Source of the DNA: Helicobacteraceae bacterium
Lineage (GTDB): Bacteria; Campylobacterota; Campylobacteria; Campylobacterales; Sulfurimonadaceae
Direction of reading: 5' to 3'
DNA length: 5,234 nucleotides
NCBI GenBank assembly: GCA_027057185.1
Contig: JALUJE010000031.1
Location: 1 to 5,234, forward strand
Numbering within the stretch: position 1 is the first letter of the stretch; every line of letters begins with the position of its first letter. The notes under the pieces are model-generated. The model was not told the origin of the DNA, searched no databases, and saw only the letters and a list, made by a program, of their open reading frames with translations. The translations under genes were made by a program, and so were the position numbers. Positions 1 through 5,234 of the stretch are shown in pieces.

Positions 1-375
1 GCGGTATGGAAGAGTTGATTGTTGATGATGATCTTTTTTCTGCACCCCAATTTTACCGAAGCCAATTATGTTTATCAAAAAATTAAAGAGTGGAATATAC
101 CTCTGGAGGCTGATATATTAGAGCAGCTTGAGGGTATTAAAGAACATGCTAAAAAAGGTTCTTATATTCAACGTTATAAAGGTTTGGGAGAGATGAATCC
201 TGAACAGCTTTGGGAGACAACGATGACACCGGAAAATCGTGTACTTTTGCGTATTAGTATTGAAGATGCTGAAAGTGCCAGTGACTCTTTTAATCTTTTT
301 ATGGGTGATGATGTAGAACCGCGTCGTAACTATATTGAAACGCATGCTAAAGATGTTAAACACTTAGATGTCTAA
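1..375 (+). CDS. gyrB: DNA gyrase subunit B, C-terminal end (5' partial, frame interrupted)
   Basis: This is the C-terminal part of the ATPase subunit of DNA gyrase, which with GyrA introduces negative supercoils into DNA. The end of the TOPRIM/C-terminal region is clear: QRYKGLGEMN (nt 169-198) is followed by QLWETTM (nt 205-225), and the protein closes with MGDDVEPRRNYIE (nt 301-339) before TAA at 373-375. This ending is typical of GyrB, and Campylobacterota generally lack a separate ParE. The gene begins left of the window. Up to about nt 47 the coding sense lies in the frame starting at base 3 (GMEELIVDDDLFSAP). From about nt 49 it lies in the frame of the stop codon (NFTEANYVYQKIKEW). 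The two halves join without loss if one base is dropped near 34-48. The TTG and ATG codons at 19-30 are not a real start. The next gene begins 3 nt downstream. Confidence 0.93.
34..50 (+). other. Apparent +1 frameshift inside gyrB
   Basis: The reading frame that encodes GyrB changes here. The frame starting at base 3 stops at TAA 84-86, while the frame holding the rest of GyrB is closed upstream by TGA at 16-18. Removing one C from the run of four at 45-48 gives LFSAPNFTEANY. Removing one T from the run of six at 34-39 gives LFLHPNFTEANY. Both are seamless, and I slightly prefer the C run. A sequencing or assembly error in a homopolymer is the simplest cause, since gyrB is essential. Ribosomal +1 slippage on CCC-C is a less likely alternative. 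Confidence 0.85.
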
Positions 376-378
376 ATT

Positions 379-1794
379 ATGTTATTACCTGAAATAAAAG
401 AGCGAGAAGCACAATTTAAATTGGCTATTCGTATGGGATTTCCCATTTTTCTGCTCTCTTCGGTATTGCTTTTTTCATTGCTTTCACAATATCTTGACGT
501 CATTCCAAGTAGCTTTATTATTATTGTTGTTGGGCTCTTTGCCGTAGCAGTCTATTTTCTTTTTTATTTGATTTACAAAGGATATGACGAACGTATAACC
601 GATCCGATTACTCATGTATTTACCCGTGAGTACGGTATGGATCTCTTTAAAAAAGAGATTCAGCAAGAGAGCGAGTATACGTTTGTATTAATTTCCATTA
701 TGAATCTGCATGATATTAATGAGCAGTATGGGCTTAAGAATGGTGATATCGTTCTCTATGAGACGGCACAGTGGATTGGACGTTTTTTTGAAGAAAAAGG
801 GGTGAAGAATTTTCCTATTAGTGTCTTAAAAGGTGGTGATTATCTTATTGGTTTGAAGGGAGACAAAAGTCGTTATAAAACCATGATGGATATTTTGTGT
901 ATGAAAGTTGAAGACTATATTGTCGAAGATATAGAGGTCAATATCACAGGTGCAATTATTGATACGTCTTACAGTAAGAGTATGGACCACATTATCAATA
1001 AACTTATTGAAATACGCAATATGAGAGCATGTTCGAGTAAAGTAGAGCTTCAAGAGATACAGACCGATCCCGATCTTCTTGAAAAACGGGTTATTGATGC
1101 ATTGCATCATAAACGGTATTCCATCTTATTTCAGCGTATTGAGAGTGATGAAAACTATTTTTGTGAAGCTTCCATTAAACTGCTTGATGATTTGGGAAAA
1201 ATTATTCATTATAAAAGTTATATGTCTATTATTAGTCGGTTACGTTTGAATCGTGAGTTTGATCTTTTGCAGTTTGAAGCAATTTATCAGTTTTTACAAC
1301 AGCATCAAGAAGGGATCTTTGGCGTGAGTATTTCGGCATCATCACTACGACAGCAGCAGTTTCTTCAAAAGGTACAAACATTGTTGTCTCATAGCGATTT
1401 TTCCAAACGGCTTATTTTTGTCATTGGTGAAAAAGAATATTTTGGTAATATCAAGCGTTTTAATGAGATATTGCAATCGTACCGTCGCATGGGTGTTCGT
1501 ATTGCCATCGATAATTTAGGTGCGAATCAGACCAGTCTGCTCTATATGAAAGATCTTGACATTGATATTGTTCTGTTTGATAATAATTTCTCAAAACGTA
1601 TTGCAAAAAAAGGATATAAGGAAATCATAGAGGGGCTGGTTGTCACTGCCAAAGCACTTCATCTGAAAAGCTGGGTTAGGATGATTGAAGATAAGACGAT
1701 GTATGAAGAAGCAAAACGGATGAAGATTGACTATATTCAGGGTCACTATATTGGAAAGTTTGAGAGCTTTGAGACGATAATACAGGAGCAGTAG
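379..1794 (+). CDS. Membrane-anchored protein with degenerate GGDEF and EAL domains
   Basis: This 471-residue protein has two transmembrane helices (about 21-38 and 44-66), a GGDEF-like domain (about 75-215) and an EAL-like domain (about 235-465). Such domains normally make and hydrolyse cyclic di-GMP. The GGDEF fold is recognisable from DPITHVFTREYG (75-86) and the loop at 115-126, but the signature is GGDYL (152-156) and no RxxD inhibitory site is visible. In the EAL part, the motif is EAS (263-265), the catalytic Asn is Ser317, the LTE-region Glu is Val348, the DD pair is D378-N379, the KID lysine is Leu399 and the EGVE glutamate is Arg434. Q454-G455 is retained. Both domains are therefore probably inactive, leaving a role as a c-di-GMP receptor or protein partner (inference). 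It starts 3 nt after gyrB without a clear Shine-Dalgarno sequence and ends directly against queF. The start is plausible because the helices follow at the usual distance. Confidence 0.88.
   Translation: MLLPEIKEREAQFKLAIRMGFPIFLLSSVLLFSLLSQYLDVIPSSFIIIVVGLFAVAVYFLFYLIYKGYDERITDPITHVFTREYGMDLFKKEIQQESEYTFVLISIMNLHDINEQYGLKNGDIVLYETAQWIGRFFEEKGVKNFPISVLKGGDYLIGLKGDKSRYKTMMDILCMKVEDYIVEDIEVNITGAIIDTSYSKSMDHIINKLIEIRNMRACSSKVELQEIQTDPDLLEKRVIDALHHKRYSILFQRIESDENYFCEASIKLLDDLGKIIHYKSYMSIISRLRLNREFDLLQFEAIYQFLQQHQEGIFGVSISASSLRQQQFLQKVQTLLSHSDFSKRLIFVIGEKEYFGNIKRFNEILQSYRRMGVRIAIDNLGANQTSLLYMKDLDIDIVLFDNNFSKRIAKKGYKEIIEGLVVTAKALHLKSWVRMIEDKTMYEEAKRMKIDYIQGHYIGKFESFETIIQEQ
1784..1788 (+). promoter_or_regulatory. 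Ribosome binding site of queF
   Basis: AGGAG lies inside the last codons of the upstream gene, 6 nt before the queF ATG. It supports that start although the preceding TAG stop directly abuts it (TAGATG), an arrangement that favours translational coupling. Confidence 0.8.
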
Positions 1795-2178
1795 ATGAAG
1801 TACGGTGAAAAAATTGTTACAACGTTTGATGTAGATAAAGATCTGGAAATTTGGCCCAATGAGCATCGGCGAAACTATCTTATTAAGATGACCCTGCCGG
1901 AATTTAGCTGTTTGTGTCCTCGCAGTGGGTATCCTGACTATGCTACTATTTTTGTAGAATATACCCCCGATGAATGGGTCGTTGAGCTCAAAGCAATGAA
2001 ACTCTATATTAACTCATTTAGAGAGCGTTATATCTCTCATGAAAATAGTGCCAATGAAATTTATGAAGTTTTGGAGCAGAAACTTCGACCAAAATATCTA
2101 AAACTTCTTGCCGATTATAATCCTAGGGGTAATGTACACACACTCATTGAAATTGACAGTTCCAAAATGGATATTTAG
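1795..2178 (+). CDS. queF: NADPH-dependent preQ0 reductase QueF (7-cyano-7-deazaguanine reductase)
   Basis: QueF is a cytoplasmic enzyme that reduces the nitrile of 7-cyano-7-deazaguanine (preQ0) to the aminomethyl group of preQ1 using NADPH, the last free-base step of queuosine synthesis for tRNA. At 127 residues it has the single-domain (YkvM-type) length. The nucleophilic cysteine is Cys41 in the CPRSGYPDYAT segment, with Asp48 as the proton donor. The substrate-binding stretch ELKAMKLY (64-71) matches the QueF motif, and His82-Glu83 form the conserved HE pair. These residues keep a constant 14-residue offset from Bacillus subtilis Cys55, Asp62, His96 and Glu97. The N-terminal MKYGEK, the PRSGYPD segment and the late NPRGNVHT (109-116) closely recall the Campylobacter protein. 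The gene follows its neighbour with no gap and its 3' end overlaps the convergent pstB by 4 nt. No other queuosine gene and no preQ1 riboswitch is visible. Confidence 0.97.
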   Translation: MKYGEKIVTTFDVDKDLEIWPNEHRRNYLIKMTLPEFSCLCPRSGYPDYATIFVEYTPDEWVVELKAMKLYINSFRERYISHENSANEIYEVLEQKLRPKYLKLLADYNPRGNVHTLIEIDSSKMDI

Positions 2179-2963
2179 CCGAATTTACCGGTGATGTACT
2201 CTTCTGTAAGTTTCTCTTTTGGGGTGACGAAGAGCTCTTCGGTTTGCCCGAGTTCAATCAATTCCCCCAGATACATAAAACCGGTGTAATCGCTTACTCG
2301 AGCTGCTTGTTGCATGTTATGCGTAACAATAACAATAGAGACCCGCTCTTTAAGCTCACTAACGAGTATTTCAATACCTTGTGTAGAGATTGGATCAAGC
2401 GCGGAAGTGGGCTCGTCAAAGAGCAAAATTTCGGGTTCAACGGCAATGGCACGGGCGATACACAGACGTTGCTGCTGTCCTCCGGAGAGTCCGTTCGCAT
2501 CTTGTTTGAGGCGAGTACTGACTTCATTCCAGATAGCGGCATCTTTGAGTGATTTTTCAACGCGATCGTTTAGTTCACTTCTGTTTTTCATTCCCTGTAG
2601 GCGCAGACCGTAGGCGACATTGTCAAAAATACTCATGGGAAATGCCGTCGGTTTTTGGAAAATCATGCCAATTTTGGTACGTAGGGTAATAAGATCTTCT
2701 TTTACGTCTAAAATATTACGCCCTTCAAAAAGTACTTCTCCTGCATATTTATTGCCTGGATAGAGATCATGCATACGGTTAAACGAGCGTAGCAGTGTTG
2801 TCTTTCCACAACCGGAGGGACCAATAAGTGCCGTGACACAATTTTTGGCAATGGGCATGCTTAATTTTTTGATATTAGGTACATCGGAGCCGGCATAGGT
2901 AAATTCAAAATTATTTACATGTAAAATTTTCTCTTCAGGAACATCGATAATGGTTGCCATCAT
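2175..2963 (-). CDS. pstB: Phosphate ABC transporter ATP-binding protein PstB
   Basis: PstB is the cytoplasmic ATPase that powers phosphate import through the PstC-PstA channel. All ABC ATPase elements are intact in its 262 residues: Walker A GPSGCGKTT (48-56), Q-loop Gln103 in IFQKP, signature LSGGQ (159-163), Walker B ILLFDEP (179-185), D-loop SALD (187-190) and the switch His215 in THN. The FNRMHDLYPG segment (61-70) after Walker A and the QKPTAFPMSI stretch (103-112) are typical of PstB rather than of other importer ATPases. The gene overlaps pstA by ATGA (2960-2963). There are two consecutive ATG codons. GAGG (2967-2970) sits only 3 nt from the first but 6 nt from the second (2958-2960), so translation may begin one codon later. 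It is the last gene of the unit, and its stop overlaps the queF stop from the other strand. No phoU follows. Confidence 0.97.
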   Translation of the reverse strand: MMATIIDVPEEKILHVNNFEFTYAGSDVPNIKKLSMPIAKNCVTALIGPSGCGKTTLLRSFNRMHDLYPGNKYAGEVLFEGRNILDVKEDLITLRTKIGMIFQKPTAFPMSIFDNVAYGLRLQGMKNRSELNDRVEKSLKDAAIWNEVSTRLKQDANGLSGGQQQRLCIARAIAVEPEILLFDEPTSALDPISTQGIEILVSELKERVSIVIVTHNMQQAARVSDYTGFMYLGELIELGQTEELFVTPKEKLTEEYITGKFG

Positions 2964-3805
2964 TTACCTCGCTTTTGTAATAAAAATAATCGGCCGATAA
3001 TATTGAGACTTAAAATGAACATGGACAGAATAAATGCTGCTGCCCATCCCAGACGTTGCCAGTCTTCGTAAGGGCTGGTGGCATAATTATACATGGTAAC
3101 GGTAAGTGATGCCATCGCTTCATTCATATCGGTATTGAGAAAATTGTCGTTAAATGAGGTAAAGAGTAGGGGTGCTGTTTCTCCGGCAACCCGGGCAATA
3201 CCCAATAATATACCGGTTAATACACCCGCTCTAGCCCCGCGGTAAACAACTTGAATAATCACTTTATATTTGGGGGCTCCCAGTGCAAATGCGGCTTCTC
3301 TCAGGGTTGAGGGGACAAGCTGAAGCATGTCATCGGTGGTACGTAAAATAATGGGAATCATAATAATCGCCAATGCTATCGCTCCGGCATAGCCGCTAAA
3401 ATGTCCCATAGGAATAACAACAATGGCATAAACAAATGCACCAATAACAATACTCGGAGCACTCATCATAATATCGGAAATATCCCGAATGATTTCTGCG
3501 AGTTTGGAACCTTGGGAGTACTCACTTAAGTACGTACCAGCTAATACTCCTAAAGGGACACCTGCTGCCGTAGCATACATTACGATGAGAAGCTGTCCAA
3601 TAAGTGCCTGTTTTAAGCCGCTATTTTCATAACCCGGAGGTGCACCTTCATTAATAAATATGCCGATATTGAGTGCTTCAATACCGTTGAAAATTAGAAC
3701 GCCCAAAATCCAAAATAAAAAACTTAGCCCAATTAGTGCCGAGATGGTAGAGAGGGTCATGACAATGTTGTTGATTGCAATACGTTTTTGCCTATAATTC
3801 ATCAC
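2960..3805 (-). CDS. pstA: Phosphate ABC transporter permease PstA
   Basis: PstA is one of the two inner-membrane channel subunits of the Pst phosphate importer. The 281-residue sequence shows about six hydrophobic helices (near 16-40, 66-95, 113-135, 137-156, 192-208 and 254-276). The cytoplasmic coupling loop that contacts PstB lies at 169-190 (REAAFALGAPKYKVI, the EAA motif), and the GIARVAGETAPL stretch (202-213) is characteristic of Pst permeases. The first codon is GTG, whose G is shared with the pstC TAG stop (TAGTG), and an ATG follows directly at 3800-3802. AGGAGA at 3811-3816 is suitably spaced for either start (core GGAG 6 or 9 nt away), so the true start is uncertain by one codon. 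The protein is slightly shorter than the Escherichia coli one, with no sign of truncation. Confidence 0.96.
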   Translation of the reverse strand: MMNYRQKRIAINNIVMTLSTISALIGLSFLFWILGVLIFNGIEALNIGIFINEGAPPGYENSGLKQALIGQLLIVMYATAAGVPLGVLAGTYLSEYSQGSKLAEIIRDISDIMMSAPSIVIGAFVYAIVVIPMGHFSGYAGAIALAIIMIPIILRTTDDMLQLVPSTLREAAFALGAPKYKVIIQVVYRGARAGVLTGILLGIARVAGETAPLLFTSFNDNFLNTDMNEAMASLTVTMYNYATSPYEDWQRLGWAAAFILSMFILSLNIIGRLFLLQKRGK

Positions 3806-4662
3806 TACAGTCTCCTTTTTCGACGAAGAAAATAGAATTTGGCAATAGAAATAATCGTAAAACTAATGACCAGTAAAATGAGTGAGAGCTCAAAAAGACT
3901 TGAAAAATACAGGTCGGTATCGGCTTCAGTAAATTCATTGGCAAGTGTTACGGGAATAGAGGTTGCCGGTGCGCTTAGATCGGTTGAGATTTTGTGAACA
4001 TTTCCCATGACAAACGTTACGGCCATAGTTTCACCGATAGCACGTCCCAAGGCCAGAATCAGTGAACCGATGATACCCGCTTTGGCATAGGGGATAATAA
4101 TATTTTTAACCACATCCCATTTCGTGGCACCGAGTGCATAGGCAGACTCTTTTAGAATGTCGGGTGTCGTATTCATGGCATCACGGGTAACTGCCGCCAT
4201 AAACGGCAGAATCATGATAGCTAAAACAATGCCGGCAGTGAGCATGCCGATACCCAGTCCACCAAATATATCGCGAACAATAGGTACAAAATAAAAGAGT
4301 CCCCACATGCCGTAAACTACCGAAGGAATCGCGGCTAAAAGCTCTATGGAGACACCGACGGGAGCTTTGAGTCTGTGGTGAGCAATTTCACTTAAAAAGA
4401 TAGCGACCCCAATGGCAATGGGTACGGCTAGCAGCATCGCTAGAAAGGTCGAGATTACTGAACCGGTAATCGCAGGAAGTGCACCGAACTTTTCAAGGTT
4501 TGGCGCCCATTTTGTTTCAACTAGAAAGTCGAATCCGAAAGCATTAATGGAATCTAGAGAGTGCTGAAACAGCACAGTAAAGATCCATGCCACAATGAGC
4601 AAAATACTCAAAGCTATGATTTTTGTTGAGAAGGCAAAAAGTTTATCGATAACAATACCCAC
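3805..4662 (-). CDS. pstC: Phosphate ABC transporter permease PstC
   Basis: PstC is the partner of PstA in the membrane channel of the phosphate importer. It has 285 residues with helices near 13-33, 64-90, 104-125, 138-158, 196-217 and 256-278. The PstB-contacting EAA loop is KESAYALGATKWDVV (171-185). GRAIGETMAV (206-215) and AAIPSVVYGMWGL (110-122) are typical PstC segments. The short basic tail RRKRRL fits a cytoplasmic C-terminus. The start codon is GTG: GGAG at 4670-4673 lies 7 nt upstream, and the nearest ATG (4673-4675) is out of frame. The gene heads the pst unit but lacks the usual upstream pstS, so the periplasmic phosphate-binding protein must be encoded elsewhere. In its place, a PerR-like regulator gene lies 157 nt upstream on the same strand. 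Confidence 0.96.
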   Translation of the reverse strand: MGIVIDKLFAFSTKIIALSILLIVAWIFTVLFQHSLDSINAFGFDFLVETKWAPNLEKFGALPAITGSVISTFLAMLLAVPIAIGVAIFLSEIAHHRLKAPVGVSIELLAAIPSVVYGMWGLFYFVPIVRDIFGGLGIGMLTAGIVLAIMILPFMAAVTRDAMNTTPDILKESAYALGATKWDVVKNIIIPYAKAGIIGSLILALGRAIGETMAVTFVMGNVHKISTDLSAPATSIPVTLANEFTEADTDLYFSSLFELSLILLVISFTIISIAKFYFLRRKRRL

Positions 4663-4669
4663 AGTGATA

Positions 4670-4673
4670 CTCC
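4670..4673 (-). promoter_or_regulatory. Ribosome binding site of pstC
   Basis: On the minus strand GGAG is followed by 7 nt and then GTG. This decides the choice of a GTG start for pstC, since no in-frame ATG is near. Confidence 0.75.
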
Positions 4674-4688
4674 ATTCAAAAGTTTCAA

Positions 4689-4694
4689 ATTCTA
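4689..4694 (-). promoter_or_regulatory. Candidate -10 element of the pst operon
   Basis: The minus strand reads TAGAAT here, one base from TATAAT, preceded by a T-rich stretch (TTGTTT). No good -35 is seen 17 nt upstream (ACCCAA), which is not unusual in Campylobacterota. Transcription would start near 4682 and leave a leader of about 20 nt. The palindrome at 4722-4749 would then be centred about 53 nt upstream of the start site. A second candidate (TATAAA, 4784-4789) lies further upstream. Confidence 0.3.
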
Positions 4695-4721
4695 AAACAA
4701 TTTGATTACCATTGGGTTACT

Positions 4722-4749
4722 GCATATATGAACAACTGTTCATATATGC
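4722..4749. promoter_or_regulatory. Perfect 13-bp inverted repeat, probable operator
   Basis: The left arm GCATATATGAACA (4722-4734) and right arm TGTTCATATATGC (4737-4749) are exact reverse complements around a 2-bp centre (AC). The symmetry, the very short centre and the AT-rich outer arms suit a dimeric protein site better than an RNA terminator, because no U-run follows on the minus strand and the stem is poor in GC. The site lies between the PerR-like gene and pstC, 60-87 nt upstream of the pstC start. The bound regulator is unknown. The core TGAACA-N2-TGTTCA resembles the operators of several dimeric repressors such as TetR-type proteins (inference). Confidence 0.6.
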
Positions 4750-4798
4750 TTTTATTGGCGTCTGGGGAGCAATGAAACAGATATTTATAAGGAGTCAG

Positions 4799-4824
4799 AA
4801 TAATCGTTTTATGAAACGATTATT
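4799..4824 (-). terminator. Stem-loop over the 3' end of the PerR-like gene, possible weak terminator
   Basis: AATAATCGTTT (4799-4809) and AAACGATTATT (4814-4824) pair perfectly over 11 bp with a 4-nt loop. The structure covers the last codon and TAA stop of the regulator gene. Only two pairs are G-C, and the sequence after it on the minus strand (CTGACTCC) lacks a U-run beyond the TTATT of the arm, so any termination is probably inefficient. It may instead stabilise the mRNA end. Confidence 0.35.
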
Positions 4825-5218
4825 GACATTTCGGACAGGTTCCTGAAATGATTAATGATGTATCATTAACGGCATATCCGTTCTCATCGGCAATGGTACG
4901 TGCCATATGGACAATATCAAAACAAATATCTTTAAATTCACCACAAACATGACAGACGAGATGGGCATGCGGTGTTTTGGTAATTTCATAACGTGCTTTG
5001 ACTTCAGGGGCTTTGACCTCTTTAATAAGGGATGTTTCAAGCATAGCATTGATGTTTTTGTAGAGGGTTGCCAACGAGATGGAGGAGAACTGTTTTTTTA
5101 TGGATGCAAACAGCTCTTCAATACTGATGTGCCCGGCTTCATGCATGAGTTGCAAGATTCCAAGACGCTGGGGAGTGATTTTTAAATTGTTCTGTTTTAG
5201 TAGTAATTCGTAATTCAT
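4820..5218 (-). CDS. perR: Fur-family metal-dependent repressor, PerR-like
   Basis: This is a cytoplasmic DNA-binding regulator of the Fur family, 132 residues long. The N-terminal winged helix includes LKITPQRLGIL (12-22) and the recognition region SISLATLYKNI (46-56). The C-terminal part holds the metal sites. Two CxxC pairs, C89/C92 and C128/C131, form the structural zinc site. The regulatory-site ligands His30, Glu78, His84, His86 and Asp97 line up with Bacillus PerR His37, Asp85, His91, His93 and Asp104 at a constant 7-residue offset. The overall sequence recalls Campylobacter PerR, the peroxide-stress repressor, but Glu78 replaces the aspartate usual in PerR and is the Fur-like residue. 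An iron-responsive Fur-type role is therefore possible. The ATG at 5216-5218 gives the normal family N-terminus. No Shine-Dalgarno sequence precedes it, and a TATAAT lies just upstream. The pst genes follow 157 nt downstream on the same strand. Confidence 0.85.
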   Translation of the reverse strand: MNYELLLKQNNLKITPQRLGILQLMHEAGHISIEELFASIKKQFSSISLATLYKNINAMLETSLIKEVKAPEVKARYEITKTPHAHLVCHVCGEFKDICFDIVHMARTIADENGYAVNDTSLIISGTCPKCQ

Positions 5219-5224
5219 GCTGGA

Positions 5225-5230
5225 ATTATA
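5225..5230 (-). promoter_or_regulatory. Candidate -10 element of the PerR-like gene
   Basis: The minus strand reads a perfect TATAAT whose last base is 6 nt before the A of the ATG start. A start site at the usual distance would fall at or next to the ATG, giving a leaderless or nearly leaderless mRNA, which fits the absence of a ribosome binding site. The -35 region lies outside the window. Confidence 0.4.
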
Positions 5231-5234
5231 ACAC

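Noticed and set aside
19..30. TTG/ATG codons that could start an independent 118-residue gene at the left edge
   Set aside because: The protein is the GyrB C-terminus, and the frame starting at base 3 carries the matching upstream GyrB sense. The start is an artefact of the frameshift.
1700..1794. Possible preQ1 riboswitch ahead of queF
   Set aside because: The region is coding sequence of the GGDEF/EAL protein right up to the queF ATG, and no preQ1 aptamer pattern is evident.
4686..4704. Inverted repeat CAAATT-N7-AATTTG before pstC
   Set aside because: Six AT-rich pairs with a 7-nt loop are easily found by chance in this composition, and the repeat overlaps the candidate -10.
4730..4741. 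GAAC-N4-GTTC core of the palindrome as a Bacillus-type LexA box
   Set aside because: The core fits, but Campylobacterota generally lack LexA, the symmetry extends well beyond that box, and the neighbouring genes are not SOS genes.
4717..4743. Eight-codon minus-strand leader peptide (MNSCSYMQ) before pstC
   Set aside because: It lies within the palindrome, has no ribosome binding site, and its residues suggest no attenuation logic.
4663..4819. Tandem GTTTC pho box upstream of pstC
   Set aside because: Single GTTTC words occur on the minus strand at 4774-4778 and 4813-4817 and on the plus strand at 4682-4686, but not as the closely spaced tandem pair expected.
4772..4846. 24-codon plus-strand ORF from the ATG at 4772
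   Set aside because: The purine-rich GGGGAG is only about 2 nt from the ATG, the ORF runs into the regulator gene on the other strand, and the peptide has no recognisable features.

Overview
The window looks like chromosomal DNA from a member of the Campylobacterota (epsilonproteobacteria), perhaps a free-living Sulfurimonas- or Sulfurovum-type organism. Three things support this: the base composition is fairly AT-rich, the QueF protein closely resembles the Campylobacter form as I remember it, and the Fur-family protein resembles Campylobacter PerR. The genus is inferred and was not tested by any search.

Left half, + strand (1-2178): the 3' end of gyrB, then a membrane-anchored protein with degenerate GGDEF and EAL domains, then queF. 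The three genes are packed with 3-nt and 0-nt gaps and read as one transcription unit. The visible start of gyrB is split between two reading frames, so the sequence carries a one-base shift near position 45. That is probably a sequencing or assembly error, but it is worth checking.

Right half, - strand (2175-5218): in transcription order, a Fur-family regulator (PerR-like), a 157-nt intergenic region, then pstC, pstA and pstB, the two membrane subunits and the ATPase of the high-affinity phosphate ABC transporter. The three pst genes overlap one another by 1-4 nt. No pstS (phosphate-binding protein) or phoU is present in the window. queF and pstB converge and overlap at their stop codons, leaving no room for a conventional intergenic terminator.

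The 157-nt region between the regulator gene and pstC is the main non-coding interest. It holds a perfect 13-bp inverted repeat with a 2-bp centre (4722-4749), which looks like an operator. It also holds an 11-bp stem-loop over the end of the regulator gene and a plausible -10 element before pstC. No gene-free stretch exceeds 300 bases.

The genes belong to ordinary families. The unusual points are the probably inactive GGDEF/EAL protein inside a gyrB-queF unit, a PerR-like regulator with glutamate where PerR normally has its peroxide-sensing aspartate, and the strong palindrome ahead of a pst operon with no binding-protein gene. I see no clearly new multi-gene system.
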